Positions 25,136 to 36,799 of a stretch of DNA of 64,000 bases are shown piece by piece. The notes below the pieces were generated by a model, which worked only from the letters and a program-made list of their open reading frames with translations, was not told the DNA's origin and did not search any database. The translations under genes were made by a program, and so were the position numbers. Source of the stretch: Ptychodera flava (Eukaryota; Hemichordata; Enteropneusta; Ptychoderidae); assembly GCF_041260155.1 (NCBI RefSeq), contig NW_027248387.1:500001-564000 (forward strand), written 5' to 3'. How positions within the stretch are numbered: position 1 is the stretch's first letter; the number at the start of each line of letters is the position of its first letter.

Positions 25136-25567
25136 CTGAAAAATAGCAAAATATATTATGCTAAAAAGACTGCAATGCCTCTCGATGCTATGACATGCGT
25201 AGCCTTCCGGAAGTATGTAAATTGTGTTCAATAAATGAAACCACATTCTTGTACAATTTTAGAAATTGTATGACTTGGAATGTTAGGTATGACGATATGA
25301 TGATTATAACCTCAAGCAAGCGATTATTCTCAACGCTTTGAATACATTTGTGCAAGTCTTTTTTTCGCTGTAACACAATCAGTAACTTACTTTGGTGACT
25401 GTGCCCATAATGGTAACATTGACAATATTTTAGCCAATGACCAACACAAAAATTTTATCCTTAAGAGCATCACCACATCGGCAGGCAACAGATAGTGATT
25501 TTGCCCTCGGTTATAACATGTTATAATTAAATCTGGTTTCACAATAATATCAGGGTTTGGTACATAC

Positions 25568-25617
25568 CTACACAAGTTGTGTTTTCGAAATGGTAACCGT
25601 CACAGCATCTGTACACC
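25568..25617 (-). CDS. multi-EGF receptor, exon 2 (CC module)
   Basis: This 50-bp exon encodes VYRCCDGYHFENTTCV, the double-cysteine motif that follows the first cysteine of the N-terminal module in MEGF/Draper-like proteins (end of the EMI region, CCxGYxxxxxxC). The acceptor is TTTTCATAG and the donor GTATGT. It starts with one base completing the codon left by exon 1 (phase 2) and ends in phase 1, matching exon 3 exactly. Confidence 0.75.
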
Positions 25618-27721
25618 CTATGAAAAGAAACAAAATAATAAAGCACTATTTACAGGATGCAGATTGTCATAATGACAATCGCATAATATAGGATTTTTCA
25701 CAAATGAGGGTTGTTTTTGTCTGATTATCTGTACAGTGGAGACGTAATAGCGATCTTTTCACTAAAGGAACGTGAAAAACGAACGGGCTAATCGTGTTTC
25801 CAAGCAGGCTTTTGGCCAGCTTTCGTCACATTTGCATGTCTCGTCGCAAATTCTGCTACGCGGTTGGACAGTAGCCCAATTAATTAGTAACCGTCAGTTA
25901 TTTCCGTCGTCTTCTCGTCGCATTATATATTCGGGTACTGCTTTGCGTCACGTACAAGACATTGGACAGAAATAGTTGCTAAAAGGAACATTCATTGGTG
26001 CGGTTGAGGGGGGCTGAAATTATCATGAAGTGTAATATGTCTGGAACCCTGGATTATCGATGAGATTTCCAGATGATAGGGTTCACATCCTGAGTAGCGC
26101 GACTTCTATAGGTCAGGAGGTAAACCACTCGTTCTTCCTGAGATAAAATACTTAGTACACGCACAATATATGATAATAGTAACGATAGTTTTAAATTCAC
26201 TTATATTAAGTAACGAGGCAAACGAAACTGGTTGATTGAACAAAATATTGCGGGATTTTCCCAAGCGTAGTCTTCGTACTAAGTTGATGTGGCGTTGAGC
26301 GAGAAAGGCACACGTATCGGCAAGTACGCCAACGAACTAACGGGCTTGGTGCCCACAGTTCTTTTGTGGCTTCAGAGGTCTTGAAATATGATAATACCTG
26401 CTGGATATCGATTAGGGAATTGACTATTGAACATTATGCGATACGCCTAATTCACGGCAACTGGCTGACTCACTTGAAACTTTGTCATAAGCGGATACTT
26501 GTTAATGTATCCATCATATAGCAAATAAATGTGTATCATCCGAAATATCCAATGCCATTCCAGAGCCGATGCCCAACAGCAACTGAAATTGTCCCGTGTT
26601 ATAAATAAGACAAAAATCCAGACCGTAATTATATTATATTATCCCTGGTGTCACAGATTAGTTTGGTCCTCACCGCATGATATCGAGAATGTGATATGTA
26701 GTTTATTTTCCTTTAAATGACACCAATGAAACTAGTAGAGAACAGTGTAAGTTGACTTTGGCCACACAACAGACAAAGAAGAAATACTTCTTGTGATAGT
26801 TCGAGACAGAATCGATCGCCGAAACCCGTACTAGAAAATATTCATAACGCCATGCGATTCTGAACGGCCAAGCATCGCGACTGCTACGGTTCTGAAGGTA
26901 TTTCATTTGATTTCAAAAAGTGGGCTTTTCAATGGATTTTCCTTTTTCTTTTTTTCGCCGACCGACAAACCATCGAACCCAAAAATAAATTTTAAAAACT
27001 CTTCCTTATTTCAATGAAGAAATGCATTTTAATTTTCTTAATTTCAATTAAAACAGGTGATAGATATGCAACGTAATTTTCCGAAACATTATGGCTCACC
27101 ACTAAAGCAGACATGATTGTATCAAGGGCGACTGGAGTTAAACAGGTTGCGTAGCCAACAATACTTGTAACACCCACATGCTTCCATAATGACAAATCCC
27201 TAGAATGGCAGGAAGACAATGACAGGTGTGCATTTATATCGACACTCACTCACAGTCCTACCATCCTTCTGTCAAACGTGAAGCTATTCTCTGATTGCAA
27301 GGCATGCATCAACCGACGTTCTTGTTAGTTTTTCAGGTTCGTTCAGTGAAAGATCGCTATTAGGACGCTCATCCTGTGTGGCAGTGAAAGTGAATTTATT
27401 TTGATTATTAGGATACATACTACTTGACTGATCTTAATACACTGTCTGAGTAAGTGACCGTGATATATACATCTGTCAGAGAAAAAAGCACCGAGATAAC
27501 AAAAGATTTTAAGGCGTTTGCATGAAAAAGCTGTAAGCTCAAGTTTGAAAGAGAGTTTAACGATACACAAAGTTATTGGACTACACCAAATTTACTGCAT
27601 AGTAAAATTCGTCAAGTTCAATGGACAGAAGCATCGTAATGTTAGTTATTATAAAAGAGATGGGGTGTTTGCCGGCTGATTGTCAAATAGACATTGTTAC
27701 GGTAACACTTGAAATACTTAC
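25618..27721. other. intron 1 of the receptor
   Basis: AT-rich intronic DNA. A possible extra minus-strand exon near 27100-27215 was considered and set aside because exon 1 and exon 2 join in frame without it. Plus-strand open frames at 25772 and 26529 have no recognisable content. Confidence 0.5.
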
Positions 27722-29145
27722 GGCCCATCTTGGTCATTATAGTAGGAGCAAGCATGAGGATCACTAGGGTCCACATCGACACTTTCAGTAACAGAATATC
27801 CACAGTACAGGACAAAGACAAGTATATTTGCAAAAGGCACTCGAAAGGCACGTCTTCTTTCCATTGCATCTGTTCAGAACTCTTCAGTAAAAACCGACAA
27901 TGATGTACCGCCACGTATTACGTCGATCAAGAACAGTAACGTCCAACATCTTATAATGCCTAAATATGAAGCTACTCTAACCGTGCCTTTACCAAAGATT
28001 ATACACACAGACCTTGATGAAGCATAAGTGGCCCGGTATTCTTTGTTCTTTTATCAATAAGTCCAAACCGAAACAGTTGTTGTCAGCTTTAGTAATTACT
28101 TTTGGTTTTAAGTAGTAAATGTTAAACGAGGAAGTAAATAATATTGACAGGAAACAATCCTGCCCACTTACGTAGAGGTCTTCCTAGTGTTCCACTGCAA
28201 TGAAAGTCAAGGTAACAACGCGTTGTGTCCTATACTATACATACTCAACTAAGAGCCGACCACGATTGGAACATGCGTTTTGTCAAGATTGACTCGTTCT
28301 AGTTCTACATAGCTTCTGTAACTGAACATTGAAGAGGAGCCAATACAATGGGTGACTCGTCTGGCCGGCTGTACAAAGTTGTAGCGTTTTCGACGAAACT
28401 CTTTCACACAGTGCATTAATTTGCAGGCGGAGCGCTTTCTATCGTGAAGCGGCAGTAAATCAAAGTTAAAAATATGATATCGAAATGAGCAGGAGAGAAC
28501 AATTTTTAAACGACGGTAAGTTTTGTTTCAATCAATATTTCAATATGCCCTGATATAAGTTCTTGACAATTTAGTGAAGAATGCGACTGACTTGAGTTCA
28601 AGAAGTACGTCAAGACAAACTGTAAGTTAACAATAACTTTGAATTCTTAAATATTTCGTGTAAAATACACCGACAATCATTAGCTAATATAGCACTTCAT
28701 TCAGCGAGAAGAAACGAGCAGAAACAAATCTCTTTACGATCATTCTCGTAGCTTAATAGCTTAACGAAGGAAATCATTATGAGATATTACTTTGTTTTCA
28801 ATATCAACACTGAACTCAATCTCATAGTATGGTGCAGTGTCATGTTGTTCCAGCCTGCCTTGGCCGACTCTCGATGGTCGAAGGCATGATTCAATGCTTC
28901 AGGAACGTTCGGGCAAATGTACACGACCCAGTACCTAGTGACACAACAGACCACTTAGGTGTTAGTTATTTCCGAAAATGAATCGTACATTTCTTACAGA
29001 GTACACTGACGTTATTCTCTTCGTTTTCACTGTTCTATTATTTAGTCGAAAATCTTGAAGTCACGAGTTTGGACACGCGCAGCCAGCACGCAATATAGCT
29101 AAGTCTTTTACAAGAGTTGCAACAGTTCCTACTTGTATGGATAAC
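27300..29145. repeat. segmental duplication, copy A (exon 1a and upstream)
   Basis: Landmarks align with copy B at a constant offset near 5.0 kb: the 143-bp exon (27722 and 32721), GTCTTCCTAGTGTT (28178 and 33181) and GCATTAATTT (28413 and 33418). Farther out, GTTAGTTATTTCC (28959) aligns with GTTAGTTGTTTCC (34708), the extra distance being explained by a later insertion in copy B. Divergence is substantial, so the duplication is old. Confidence 0.75.
27722..27864 (-). CDS. multi-EGF receptor, exon 1a (signal peptide)
   Basis: From ATG at 27864 the exon encodes a signal peptide (MERRRAFRVPFANILVFVLY followed by CGYSVT) and the start of the mature N terminus, DPSDPHACSYYNDQDGP, with the first cysteine in the position of the DPNVCS start of MEGF10-type EMI regions. 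The donor GTAAGT lies at 27716-27721. The 143-bp length leaves phase 2, matching exon 2. Exons 1a to 7 together give about 576 residues, apart from the exon 3/4 phase question. Confidence 0.8.
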
Positions 29146-29149
29146 TTGC

Positions 29150-32100
29150 TACATGCGGGTGTTCGATGTGATACTTCGTGTTTAAGATGTTTAAGCTTAT
29201 ATGTACATTCCTCATTATTCATGATCTTAGAGCAGCTTAAGGCGATACCGAGGGATTCAAATTGCTAAGCAGCGGTTGCTAAGTGTAATTTCCAAAATCA
29301 ATCAAAATACAAAGTACTCAAGGTTTTCTTTGCATAATAAAGAATTACAGAACCATACGAATCCTAAAGACGCAGGTTTGTCGCGCAATTGGTCAGTGAC
29401 GTCACACATATACAATTTCCAAAGCTCTACTTAAAACATTTAAGCTCCTACAAATTTGTACCAAATTTTCCAAAAAATTCAGAATTTAACATAGTGAGAT
29501 ATCTGTTTAGAGCCGCTACCATGGATTAGTTATCTGTTCAAGTACAAATGATTTTTGAACAGGAAAATATCTTCTGTGTCATTTTTTGAAATTTTGAAGG
29601 GTTTTACGTCGATATCTCATTAACGGTCCGGAGATTTTAGAAATGCATACTTATCCATATTCTCATGTATGACTTCAACAATCCTACCAAAGTCAGCTAA
29701 ATTGATTTACAATTGAGAGATTGGAAAGATTTTGAGCATTTTCAAAATACCAGGAGTCGAAAATCATAGAAAACAACGAAGTGGTAAGATTTTGCACTTA
29801 CAAAAGTGCGAGTTTGAACGTTGTCAGCGATAGCAACCAACGCGTGCTTCGAATCCTTCCGTATAATATTTGGTTCTTATCTTTCCCGTATCGCCTTAAG
29901 TGAAACGTACATTTATGTTTAAAAAATCCCTTAAGAATTACAAAGTTGCTTACATCACAATTTCAATGAAGGATATATTAGGGATCTGAGCCACATATTT
30001 ATAACGTACGTAAAGTTATATAGCCGAGAAAAATCCACTGTTAACATTTTATTAGTATTAGTTTGCATATATAATTTATGTACAATACTGAAAACAAAAC
30101 ATTTTGGACGAGTGGGATACATGTTACACGTTCGACGATATGAAAGGGGAAGTGACACAGACGCTCATATGGCGGAGCGCAAGCAAAATGATCTAATGTC
30201 TGCAGTGCTTTAGGTATAAAACCATTTAATAAATTAATTAAAACAACGATTTTTGCTGATTTGTAAATATAGCACGAGTAAATCAGTGTTTGACTACAAC
30301 CAGTATAAACTTTCGTAAGATGACTGAACTACACTTTCGGGTGATTGACATGTTAATAAAATGTAATATGTCGTAGTGTGTAGTGCCCACTTTACGATGC
30401 CTTCAAAAGAGACGAGGGAGCATAATAGGAGCAATATCACTGCCAGTCTCATTCTTATATCCGTTGAGTGCATATTTGTTCTTCCCCTTTCGGCATGATA
30501 TCTCAACCGTATCGTGCGAGTCCACACACATGATGGTTTCATAAGTAAGTAAAATAGGAACACACATAACATTCTCGCTAACCTTTTGACTGCCTCGAAG
30601 GTTGGTAATTATTGTGTTTCATTTGATGCTTCCAAGGGGCATGTACTGGTTGTTAGACTGGTAGGATGTGGTGTGTGATGCCCTTAACCAAAGGGCATGA
30701 TTTTTAAAACCTTATTCAAAGCTGTTTATAATCACACGGAAAGAAATAATTGTATTCCAACATCAATATGCAGGAATGAGAGCGTTACGGTATCAGGTTG
30801 TGATAAAAGTATTGAATTCGTTATCCGAACCGATGAATCTTTAATTTTTATATGTGGTTTGGGATAATTTCAGCATGCAGGTTGTTTTTTTACTCAAACT
30901 AAATAGCAATAGTATGAGGTTTAAAATAAGCATCTACCTATTCGCGGGTAAGGTTTGTTCATTATATCAACCCAAACATAGCCGTCTTACTAGGAACTGG
31001 CCTGTCTCTCTTTAGGAAGCCCTCAGTAATTACAGGGGATTGGTTGGGGAATTCAGTGCACACCTGTACAGCAAAATGTGACACTCCACGTTTCCTCGTG
31101 TCTAAAATGTGACTCTTCCCCTGTCCAACATTCTAAAACTTGAACCTCCCTCCAACCACTGTAGTATTCTCCCCGGGAATATCCGAAACAGTATCAGCTA
31201 ATTAACATAACAAAAGGTTTATTTCTTATGTAAGTTGTGCACAGAAATTACAGGGAATGCTAGCGTGTTGGGAGGGAGGGTGGCAATTTTTGAAGGGACG
31301 TGATATTTCGCGCATTTGCGGGAGGGTCACCATATTTTGCTCAACTATAAGAAGGCAAGATATGGCTGATATAGTGCTTCACCCAAAACTATCAAATCAC
31401 AATACATGGGAGTCTGTTAGGCAAAATATCGACTATTTCCCCAAACAAGGTATATCTGAACATTGAGATATGCTTGATAATATAATTTGCTTTGATTAAA
31501 ATAGGAAGTAAAATGTGCATGGGTGAAATGTCGGTCCACTGTACATGGTAGTCTATGAGAAAACTATGAATAATATTTCCCAATACAAAACTAGCTAAAC
31601 CTGAGCAAGTTGTTTAATGTAGGATACCACTGCATCTTATTTGCTTGTGAAGTTTTTGGATAGTGTATATATATTAAAATGACCGGTGTATTTCGTCAGT
31701 AACCCTCCCATTCCACCGACCTACCCCTTGTAATTACTAAACTCTCCCTTAGTTATAGAGGTGAAAATCCCATAAAAATGTTCATACTTTTGCTAATCAC
31801 AACCGTGACTTTGAGAGTTGCGTCATTTACATTAGATTTGACCTCAACGAGACTTCAGGGGGTAGCAAATGGCCTAGTGTTGTCTTCAAAGATGTAAATT
31901 TGTAATAATGCTTGGGTTTTTTATCAAGTATAAAGAGCACTGTTCTTCATAAGAGAAGTCATAGCAATACTGTGTTTGTCCCCATAGCACATGTGCGATA
32001 AAATCAGGGCCTTTGCAACGAAAATAAACGTTGCCTCAGAGCTTTACATCACCTAATTAACCTTAACTGTAACAATCGAATTACACATATTACCGTAGGC

Positions 32101-32340
32101 CATTGACAACAGCTTCCAGAACCTTGTTTTTAATGTCTGGTTTCAGCTCTCCCGAGATTAAGTAAAATTTGTAACCTTCGGCAACAACAAGCAAAATAAT
32201 TAAACAATACGTCTAGGCCACACTAAAGCTCTTGACAAGTAGATATTTTGTTATGTCATAAACAATCTCACAATATGCAATTCTTCACAAGATAATTGTT
32301 TTCGTCGGAGTACATCGTCCGTACTGGAGACATGTTTAGA
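29150..32340. other. no gene recognised between duplicated blocks
   Basis: AT-rich spacer. No EGF-type exons were found on the minus strand here, so the upstream first exon has no private set of downstream exons. A small open frame with a signal-peptide-like start (30396-30473, minus) has a donor in the wrong phase for exon 2. Confidence 0.5.
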
Positions 32341-32720
32341 CAGGATATTCCTGAGCGAGAGTGAAACAGTCGTAATTTAAGCCGTTTGATACAATATTAT
32401 TAATAGATTTTGTCTGTTCTTTGTACTTTGTCTAAATAAGCGATCTTTAAATATACATTTGTCACAGAAAAGCACTCAGATTGTGTTGTGTCGAATTTTC
32501 TGATATACGCATACAGTAGCTATGGGGTCAAAAATGAAGAGAGCGCCCGACAACACCCTAAGTTAGTTACTGTTATTTGACTCCACGTCCACTGAAACCA
32601 AATATAATACTCTACTGTTCAAGAAGTATGCGCGTTATAGTGTTCATCTCATTAAACTAGTGATCTAATAATATGTTCGTTGTTTGTCCAATTTTAACAC
32701 AAAGTTGAGGAAATACTTAC

Positions 32721-32863
32721 GGCCAATCTTTGTCTTCATAGACGGAGCAAGGATAGGGATGTTCAGGATTCACACTGGCAGGTTGAGTATTAGAATATCC
32801 ACAGCACAGGATGAAAACAAGTAGATTTATAAATGACGTATTGATGATGTTTCCTGCTTCCAT
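32721..32863 (-). CDS. paralogous signal-peptide exon 1b
   Basis: Same length (143 bp), phase and donor (GTAAGT at 32715-32720) as exon 1a. It encodes MEAGNIINTSFINLLVFILC followed by CGYSNT and a mature start, NPEHPYPCSVYEDKDWP. The LLVFILCCGYSNT core parallels NILVFVLYCGYSVT of exon 1a, and the cysteine is retained. It could splice in frame to exon 2 at 25617. With no second set of EGF exons visible, it is either an alternative first exon under its own duplicated promoter or the orphan of a lost tandem gene. The open frame is intact, favouring use. Confidence 0.65.
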
Positions 32864-34011
32864 TGCTAGAGTTCAAAACTCTTCAGTGACCTGAACGATG
32901 ATTTTACGTTACATGTCACATGTGCCACGAAGAGTACAGTACACTAAAACAATCCTGAACATGAAAGAGGATCTGTAACTGTACATCTAATAAAATCAAT
33001 GACATACACACACGCTGCAATGTACAATGAAGCGTCTGGGATTCATTCTTCCTCTGACTGTACATCTAAACTGAAATAATCTGCGTTCAGTTTTTTCTAA
33101 CTACACTTGGTTCCAAATCGTCAAAGTTCAAAGCGGAAGTAGAGACGGAACGGTAGAACTGTCTGTCCACACACGTAGGGGTCTTCCTAGTGTTCAACTG
33201 TAATGGAGGCCAATTTTAGAGGAATCGTATCCTATAGTATACACACTTCATGAATAAGAGGTTAAAATGCTTGGAACAAATCCGTACGTTTGATCAAGAT
33301 TATCACTTTTTGCCTAACTTGTATGACTCAAACATGACGCGGGAAGCACACTTTGACTCGTTTTTATGGTTTTAACAATTAATCTCAGCTTTATCAACGA
33401 AACCATTGCATAATGTTGCATTAATTTATTGCTGAGGCGTTTGCAACCGTGGAGTTTCACACCAAATCAAAGTTTCGCCTATTGTAGAGACGCAAATGAT
33501 TAGTGGAAAGCATTTTTGACGAGAATAATTCTGGTTGCCATACAAAAATAAATTCTTTCAAAATAATTAAAATGTATTTGTTTAACTGTAATGAGCAACA
33601 GAAACGTATGAAGACAAGCAGTAAGCTAGCAAATGACGTGCCGCTAACAATAACTTCTTTATATTGTCTCTTCTTTCAGAGTCAGACAATAGTCGCTCAA
33701 CAGTCACCACGAGTAGAGAAAGAACATAACGACTATTTTCCGAGCTTCACGAAGAAAAACAATACGGAACAAGATATACTTTTAATGAGCACACAAAAAT
33801 GGTTATTTTGTTCAAATGGAAGGTTTTTCTTCGCAAGAACGCACGTTTATTATTTTGAACTATTATTTTTAAAAATACAAAAAAAAACCATGCGCAGTTG
33901 TCAGTCACTTCCAGATGTCGGTCAATCGCGATGGCCCTCTTCCGCGGCACAAACGGCAGACAATCACGTGGTCTACACTTACCCCAACCCCAGTGCGAAG
34001 TTATAAATTAT

Positions 34012-34699
34012 GTGATACAGCCCTGCGATTGCTTAGAATTTTACCCTTGGATTTATTGTAACAACTGGCAATGAACTGTCCGACAGTAACTCCCCCCCCC
34101 CCCCTGCATGTGGTGCCTGTCGCGAAGCTGTAGGTTAACTTTGATACGTACACTCTGGGGTAGAAAGTTGGGATAATAGAGACGAAAACAGGTACACAGA
34201 AATACTCTAAGTCGTCGTATTTTACTCGCTGAGTAACACACAAATTACACTTAAAACTTCTATGGCTATGCTAGTCTAACAATAGTTGCCAGGTCACGGT
34301 CGTCTGTCGTCTCAGGGCATCTCCGCAGATTCTCCCTAAACGAATCGATCTCAGGTGTTCTCCGTCCAACACACTTAAATGTACAGTTTATATCAAGTGA
34401 GAATCTGCCTATTGTCATGACTTTGGTGTGCGTCTATAGTTAACTATAGACAGTCGGCAAAGTGAAAGGCAGAAAGGTCGCTCCCTTCAAAGTACATCTG
34501 TTAACATAGCGTCCGGTCAATGCTAATGAGTTAAACAGTTGAAACAATAATACGGCTACTTCAAAGGTCATGAAAATAAACAAGCGGGATCATTCTCAAG
34601 ACGCACCACGTGCAGGGGGTTATTGTCGGTCATTTCATTGTCAGTTGTTACAAACAGAATTCAAGGGTAAAATCCTAAGCAATCGTCGGACTGTATCAC
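34012..34699. mobile_element. ~690-bp DNA element with ~105-bp TIRs
   Basis: The left arm 34012-34117 (starting GTGATACAGCCCTGCGATTG) and right arm 34598-34699 are inverted copies sharing GATTGCTTAG, ATTTTACCCTTG, GTAACAACTG and a C-run next to TGCA(C/T)GTGGTGC. The interior has no ORF. It splits duplication copy B and is absent from copy A, so it inserted after the duplication. Confidence 0.75.
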
Positions 34700-34911
34700 A
34701 GTTCGTCCACAAGTTAGTTGTTTCCAAAATAATCCGTGAATATCTTTCACGATACACTGACATTTTACTCCTGTGGCCATGTTTTTATTGTTCCATTATT
34801 GAGTTCATCGTATTACTGTTGCGAAGAGCAGGCAGTCCGGACGCAGTATCCCAAACCTATTACTGTACTGAGTTGCAACTGTACGGTACTTACTTGCATT
34901 GATGGCGTACT

Positions 34912-36795
34912 GAGTAAAGGTTTTCATTATAAAATGCCTATGATAAATGTTTTTGGTAAAGTGTTTACCTCAATTCTAAATGAGCGTTTGACATCATGGG
35001 CGGAACTCAATGAATTAAGATCTGATTGTCAAGCGGGTTTTCGAAGAGATCACAGCACAGTTGATAATATCTTTGTTTTGCACGCAATGATACAACAATA
35101 TTTGAGTGTAAGGGGTGGGAAATTTTATTGCCTTTTCGTTGATTTTGCAAAGGCATTTGACAGTGTGAATCATTCTTTACTTCTTTATAAACTTTCTCTT
35201 CTCGGTGTCTCAGGTAAAATGTTTTCCATTCTTCGCTCCATGTACTCTAATTTGAAATCATGTGTAAACTCTGGGTCTAAGCTTTCAAATTATTTTGATT
35301 GTCCATCTGGTGTTAGGCAGGGATGTATGCTTAGCCCTGTACTATTTACTTTCTTTATTGAAGAATTGAACGACATGTTAAAAAACTCTGGTAGCATTGG
35401 AATTCAATTAACACAAGATATGTACAACTTATTTTCACTGCTGTACGCTGATGATGTTGTAATATGCTCTGACTCTGTTGTAAACTTACAGAAGTTGATT
35501 AATATTGTGGGTGAATTTTGCAGTAAATGGTCAATGGCTGTAAATATTAATAAGACAAAAATAATTGTTTTTCGTAATGGAGGTCATAGAGCTCGCACAG
35601 AAAAGTGGGTTTTGAATGGTCAAATATTGAAGTTGTTTCTTATTATAAATATCTAGGCATTATTTTATCTTCTAGAAATAGATGGGGCAAAGCGGTTTCT
35701 ACATTAGCGGAGCAAGCTAATAAAACTCTAGCCATGCTATCTGTTGCGACAAAAAAAATTGGAGGATTGCCATGTAACACACATTTTATGCTTTTTGACA
35801 CAACTATCTTACCAATTATGATTTACGCTTCTGAAATATGGGGCTTCCAACGTTATGAAAAACTTGAACAAATACAAAGAAAGTGGTGTAGGGCCTTCTT
35901 AGGTTTGCCACCAAGTGCAACAAATGAAGCTGTTGTAGGAGAATGTGGCAGATTTCCTATTTTTGTGTACTCTCTGAAACGCTGTATTAAGTTTTGGTTA
36001 AGGTTGTTAGAACTACCCTCCTCAAGATTGCCACGCCAAGCATATGTCATGCTTTTCCAACTTGATGAATTAGGGAGGCATAACTGGGTTACATCAATTA
36101 AGAATATTTTATATTCTTATGGTTTTGGCTTTGTATGGCTGGCACAGGAGGTTGGTAACAAAGAAATGTTTTTAAGTGATTTTGAGAAAAGGGTAAAAGA
36201 TATTTGCAAGCAACAGTGGCGGGGAAACATTATGAAAATAAATAAAATGCGTACATATATTGAGTTTAAGAGCGCCCTTGAACCAGAGAAATACATTTCT
36301 TTAAATATTAATTTTAAAATCCGCCAAACAATAGCATGCTTCCGTTGTTCATGCCTTCCTTTAAATATAGAAAAAGGTAAAAAGGTAGACATGTGGGTTT
36401 AGTTTCAACTGAAAGATTTTGTGAAATGTGTAATTCTAACAAAGTCGAAGATGAGTTTCATTTTTTGTTGGAATGTCCCACTTATCATAATATCAGATCA
36501 TTGTACTTACCTGAAGATATCTGTATTCATCCAAATATATGTAAGTTTCAGCGTTTATTACGTTCTACCGATGAACGTGTATTGCGTAAGCTTGGTATTT
36601 TTCTGTTTAAAGCTTGTCAGTTGCGAAAAGAATTACTTTCTAAGTTAAATGTAGACAATCCTTGATATAGAAATTGTTAATTACGGATTGGTTTATTTTT
36701 GTATTGTAAATTTGAAAGTTTTAATTTATTTGCATTTTTGACGTGTAACTCCTCTGCAGATGGGCCGGAGGCCTTGAAATGCAATAAACAAACCA
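34912..36795 (+). mobile_element. 5'-truncated non-LTR retrotransposon (CR1/jockey-like LINE)
   Basis: Reverse transcriptase blocks are in order: FGKVFTSILNERLTSWAELN, the QAGFRRDHSTVDNIFVLHA block, FVDFAKAFDSVNHSLL, PSGVRQGCMLSPVLF and the catalytic LLYADDVVI, then the thumb and a C-terminal cysteine/histidine motif CEMC...H.LLEC typical of this LINE group. Endonuclease and ORF1 are absent. The frame slips near 35628 and near 36390, so it is dead. The stop is at 36663-36665; the 3' end is probably at GAAATGCAATAAACAAACC near 36795. The start abuts duplicated host sequence, consistent with 5' truncation on insertion. Confidence 0.88.
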
Positions 36796-36799
36796 CAAG

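Larger units (their letters stand above)
32340..34911. repeat. segmental duplication, copy B (exon 1b and upstream)
   Basis: Counterpart of 27300-29145. It is interrupted by an inverted-repeat element (34012-34699) and ends where a truncated LINE begins (about 34912), just after GAGTTGCAACTG, which aligns with GAGTTGCAACAG at about 29115. Confidence 0.7.

Noticed and set aside
24365..25246. Long plus-strand and other-frame ORFs opposite the EGF exon
   Set aside because: They are antisense or frame shadows of the cysteine-rich EGF exon; only the minus-strand frame shows EGF spacing and good splice sites.
27080..27215. Possible extra receptor exon on the minus strand (acceptor CCATTCTAG, donor GTGAGC)
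   Set aside because: Frame is open and has a cysteine, but it leaves the wrong phase for exon 2, and exon 1a joins exon 2 exactly without it.
28481..28520. Plus-strand mini-exon (ATG, ten codons, then GTAAGT) divergent from exon 1a
   Set aside because: The equivalent position in copy B has a stop and no donor, so the open frame is not conserved.
30396..30473. Signal-peptide-like minus-strand exon (MRLAVILLLLCSLVS)
   Set aside because: Its donor GTAAAG leaves phase 0, not compatible with exon 2, and no partner exon was found; probably chance hydrophobic frame.
33503..34006. 167-codon plus-strand ORF
   Set aside because: Lies in the duplicated promoter region, is not conserved in copy A, and shows no domain or codon bias.
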